From Gammaproteobacteria bacterium (GTDB lineage: Bacteria; Pseudomonadota; Gammaproteobacteria; UBA9214): DNA of 8,281 nt. The stretch lies in assembly GCA_030599705.1 (NCBI GenBank), contig JAUVNM010000062.1:1-8281 (forward strand), in the 5' to 3' direction. Positions 5,736 through 8,281 of this stretch are shown here, piece by piece. The first letter of the stretch is position 1. The number at the start of each line of letters is the position of its first letter. The position numbers and the translations under genes were made by a program. The notes beneath the pieces are model-generated. The model ran no database searches. It had not been told where the DNA came from and saw only the letters and a program-made list of their open reading frames with translations.

Positions 5736-8281
5736 ATGCGAATGGATAAATTGACAAGCAAGTTCCAGCTGGCGCTGGCCGATGCCCAGAGCCTCGCCGT
5801 CGGCCGTGATAATCAGTTCATCGAGCCGGTCCACTTGATGATCGCCCTGCTGGACCAGGAGGGCGGCAGCGTGCGCCACCTGCTGACGCAGGCCGATGTG
5901 AACGTCAACCTGTTGCGTTCACAGCTGGGTGAAATGCTCGAAAAGCTGCCACAGGTGAGCGGGACGGCTGGCGAGGTGCATATATCCAATGACCTGGGGC
6001 GCCTCCTGAACGTCACCGACAAGCTCGCCCAGCAGCGCAAGGACAGCTATATTTCCAGCGAGTTGTTCATCCTCGCCGCGCTGGAGGACAAGGGCGGCAT
6101 CGGTGAACTGCTGCGCAAGGCCGGTGCAACGAAGTCCCTGATCGAGAAGGCGATCGACAATCTGCGCGGGGGACAGAAGGTAGATGACCCCAACGCGGAA
6201 GACCAGCGCCAGGCGCTGGAGAAATTTACTATCGATGTTACCGAGCGTGCCGAGCAGGGCAAGCTCGACCCGGTGATTGGCCGTGATGACGAAATCCGCC
6301 GCACCATCCAGGTGCTGCAACGGCGTACCAAGAACAACCCGGTGTTGATCGGTGCACCCGGTGTCGGCAAGACCGCCATCGTGGAAGGACTGGCGCAACG
6401 CATCATCAACGGGGAAGTGCCCGAGGGGCTGAAGGGCAAGCGCCTGCTGTCGCTGGACATGGGTGCGCTGATTGCCGGCGCCAAGTTTCGCGGTGAATTC
6501 GAGGAACGTCTCAAGGGTGTACTGAATGACCTGGCGAAGCAGGAAGGCCAGGTCATCCTGTTTATTGACGAGCTGCATACCATGGTCGGGGCCGGCAAGG
6601 CCGAGGGCGCCATGGATGCCGGCAACATGCTGAAGCCGGCACTGGCACGCGGCGAGCTGCACTGCGTTGGCGCCACCACGCTGGATGAATACCGCAAGTA
6701 TGTCGAGAAGGATGCCGCACTGGAGCGGCGTTTCCAGAAGGTGCTGGTGGATGAACCGTCGGTGGAAGATACCATCGCCATCCTGCGCGGTCTTAAGGAA
6801 CGCTATGAGGTTCATCACGGGGTAGATATTACCGACCCTGCAATCGTGGCCGCTGCGACACTGTCACACCGCTACATTTCCGATCGCCAGCTGCCGGACA
6901 AGGCCATTGACCTGGTTGACGAGGCGGCCAGCCGGATTCGTATGGAGATCGATTCCAAGCCGGAGGCCATGGACCGGCTGGAGCGTCGGCTGATCCAGCT
7001 CAAGATCGAACGCGAGGCGCTTGGCAAGGAAACGGACGAGGCCTCCCGGAAACGGCTGGAGGCACTGCAGGGTGAAATTGAATCACTGGAACGCGAGTTC
7101 TCCGACCTGGAAGAAATCTGGAAGGCCGAGAAGGCTGCCGTCCAGGGAGCATCACACATCAAGGAAGAACTGGAACGTGCCCGCATGGAGCTGGAAACCG
7201 CACAGCGTGCCGGCGATCTCGCGCGTGCCGGCGAACTGCAGTACGGACGTATTCCGGAGCTGGAGAAACAGCTGAGTGCGGCTGACGCAGCGGAAACACA
7301 GGATATGCAGTTGCTGCGCAACAAGGTCAGCGAGGAAGAGATCGCCGAGGTGGTTTCGATGTGGACCGGCATTCCTGTTTCGAAGATGCTGGAAGGCGAA
7401 CGTGAAAAGCTGTTGCACATGGAGGTGGCCCTGAGTGAACGCGTTGTCGGTCAGGGCGAGGCCGTCAAGGTGGTTTCCGATGCCATCCGCCGTACTCGTG
7501 CCGGCCTGTCGGATCCGAACCGGCCAAACGGCTCATTCCTGTTTCTGGGTCCGACCGGGGTTGGCAAGACCGAGCTGACCAAGTCGCTGGCCGCGTTCCT
7601 GTTCGATACCGAGGAAGCCATGGTGCGTATCGATATGTCCGAGTTCATGGAAAAACATTCGGTGGCACGCCTGATCGGGGCACCGCCCGGCTATGTCGGT
7701 TACGAGGAGGGTGGTTACCTGACCGAGGCGGTGCGTCGCAAGCCGTATTCAGTCATCTTGCTGGATGAGGTAGAGAAGGCGCACCCGGATGTTTTCAATG
7801 TCCTGCTACAGGTACTCGATGACGGCCGCCTGACCGACGGGCAGGGGCGTACCGTGGATTTTCGCAATACCGTGATTGTGATGACTTCGAACCTGGGTAG
7901 CGAGATGATCCAGCAAATGGCCGGTGAGGAAAATTACGAGGCGATGAAGTCCTCGGTCATGGACATCGTCGGTGGGCATTTTCGGCCGGAATTCATCAAC
8001 CGCATCGATGATGTGGTGGTATTTCACCCGCTGGGCCGCGAACAGATCCAGGCCATCGCGGGCCTGCAGATCGACATTCTGCGGGCGCGCCTGCAGGAGC
8101 GCGATATTGGTTTGGAACTCACCGATGCCGCGCTGAATTTGCTCGGTGATGCCGGCTATGACCCGGTATACGGTGCGCGTCCGCTGAAGCGCGCCATCCA
8201 GAGTCAGCTGGAAAACCCGCTGGCACAGGAAATCCTGGCCGGCCGGTTCGGGCCGGATGATGTCGTGCAGGTGGATGCACA
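5736..8281 (+). CDS. clpB: Protein disaggregase ClpB (3' end beyond window)
   Basis: ClpB is a hexameric AAA+ chaperone that, with DnaK/DnaJ/GrpE, threads proteins out of aggregates after heat stress. 848 complete codons are present and the frame stays open at the edge. E. coli ClpB has 857 residues, so only a few are missing. Domain order: N-domain (about 1-145); first ATPase with Walker A GAPGVGKT (206-213) and Walker B Asp278-Glu279 (FIDELHTMVGAGK); coiled-coil M-domain (about 405-525, with ELQYGRIPELEKQL) that contacts DnaK; second ATPase with GPTGVGKT (605-612) and Asp677-Glu678 (LLDEVEKAH); then the C-terminal domain (YDPVYGARPLKRAI). Key positions keep E. coli numbering, so no net insertions or deletions are seen up to there. 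Residue 207 is Ala where E. coli ClpB has Glu. The heat-shock promoter lies directly upstream. Confidence 0.99.
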   Translation, partial: MRMDKLTSKFQLALADAQSLAVGRDNQFIEPVHLMIALLDQEGGSVRHLLTQADVNVNLLRSQLGEMLEKLPQVSGTAGEVHISNDLGRLLNVTDKLAQQRKDSYISSELFILAALEDKGGIGELLRKAGATKSLIEKAIDNLRGGQKVDDPNAEDQRQALEKFTIDVTERAEQGKLDPVIGRDDEIRRTIQVLQRRTKNNPVLIGAPGVGKTAIVEGLAQRIINGEVPEGLKGKRLLSLDMGALIAGAKFRGEFEERLKGVLNDLAKQEGQVILFIDELHTMVGAGKAEGAMDAGNMLKPALARGELHCVGATTLDEYRKYVEKDAALERRFQKVLVDEPSVEDTIAILRGLKERYEVHHGVDITDPAIVAAATLSHRYISDRQLPDKAIDLVDEAASRIRMEIDSKPEAMDRLERRLIQLKIEREALGKETDEASRKRLEALQGEIESLEREFSDLEEIWKAEKAAVQGASHIKEELERARMELETAQRAGDLARAGELQYGRIPELEKQLSAADAAETQDMQLLRNKVSEEEIAEVVSMWTGIPVSKMLEGEREKLLHMEVALSERVVGQGEAVKVVSDAIRRTRAGLSDPNRPNGSFLFLGPTGVGKTELTKSLAAFLFDTEEAMVRIDMSEFMEKHSVARLIGAPPGYVGYEEGGYLTEAVRRKPYSVILLDEVEKAHPDVFNVLLQVLDDGRLTDGQGRTVDFRNTVIVMTSNLGSEMIQQMAGEENYEAMKSSVMDIVGGHFRPEFINRIDDVVVFHPLGREQIQAIAGLQIDILRARLQERDIGLELTDAALNLLGDAGYDPVYGARPLKRAIQSQLENPLAQEILAGRFGPDDVVQVDA

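Noticed and set aside
5477..5749. 90-codon plus-strand open frame between the ZIP gene and clpB
   Set aside because: It is composed of REPIN sequence and the clpB promoter and leader, overlaps the clpB start, and has no family resemblance.
5919..6818. 299-codon minus-strand open frame opposite clpB
   Set aside because: It lies entirely within clpB, whose plus-strand frame matches the family residue by residue.

Overview
The window is about 8.3 kb of GC-rich bacterial chromosome carrying six protein-coding genes, almost all housekeeping. The proteins align best from memory with gammaproteobacterial families. The gene order bamD <- -> rluD, pgeF ... clpB is the one known from Escherichia coli and Pseudomonas. 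A glutamine-dependent NAD synthetase and abundant REP-type palindromes point to a non-enteric gammaproteobacterium, perhaps Chromatiales- or Pseudomonas-like. The exact lineage cannot be fixed from the sequence alone.

Layout. Positions 1-243 are non-coding and rich in repeats: an inverted pair of ATTCCC/GGGAAT palindromes resembling the neisserial dRS3/NIME arrangement, then nearly four copies of a 9-bp tandem repeat. nadE (244-1902, +) follows, and its stop codon lies inside a REP element. The gap to the convergent bamD (2058-2867, -) holds an inverted REP pair (a REPIN) and a third single REP. A 56-bp divergent gap separates bamD from rluD (2924-3889, +), which overlaps pgeF (3882-4622, +) by 8 bp. 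Then comes a ZIP-family metal transporter gene (4683-5462, +). A 273-bp gap follows, holding a second REPIN with an extra 39 bp in one hairpin loop and a strong match to a heat-shock sigma-32 promoter. clpB (from 5736, +) runs off the right edge after 848 codons.

How the genes relate. BamD works in outer-membrane protein assembly, RluD modifies 23S rRNA, PgeF edits peptidoglycan precursors and ClpB rescues aggregated protein. They are neighbours by conserved synteny rather than one pathway. rluD and pgeF are very probably co-transcribed, and the ZIP gene may be read through from them. clpB has its own heat-shock promoter. The unusual material is in the spacers and in small clpB details: the REPINs, the NIME-like cassette, the ZIP gene placed inside the conserved block, and the absence of a usable internal start codon for the short ClpB isoform. 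I see no sign of a new defence, phage or biosynthetic system.
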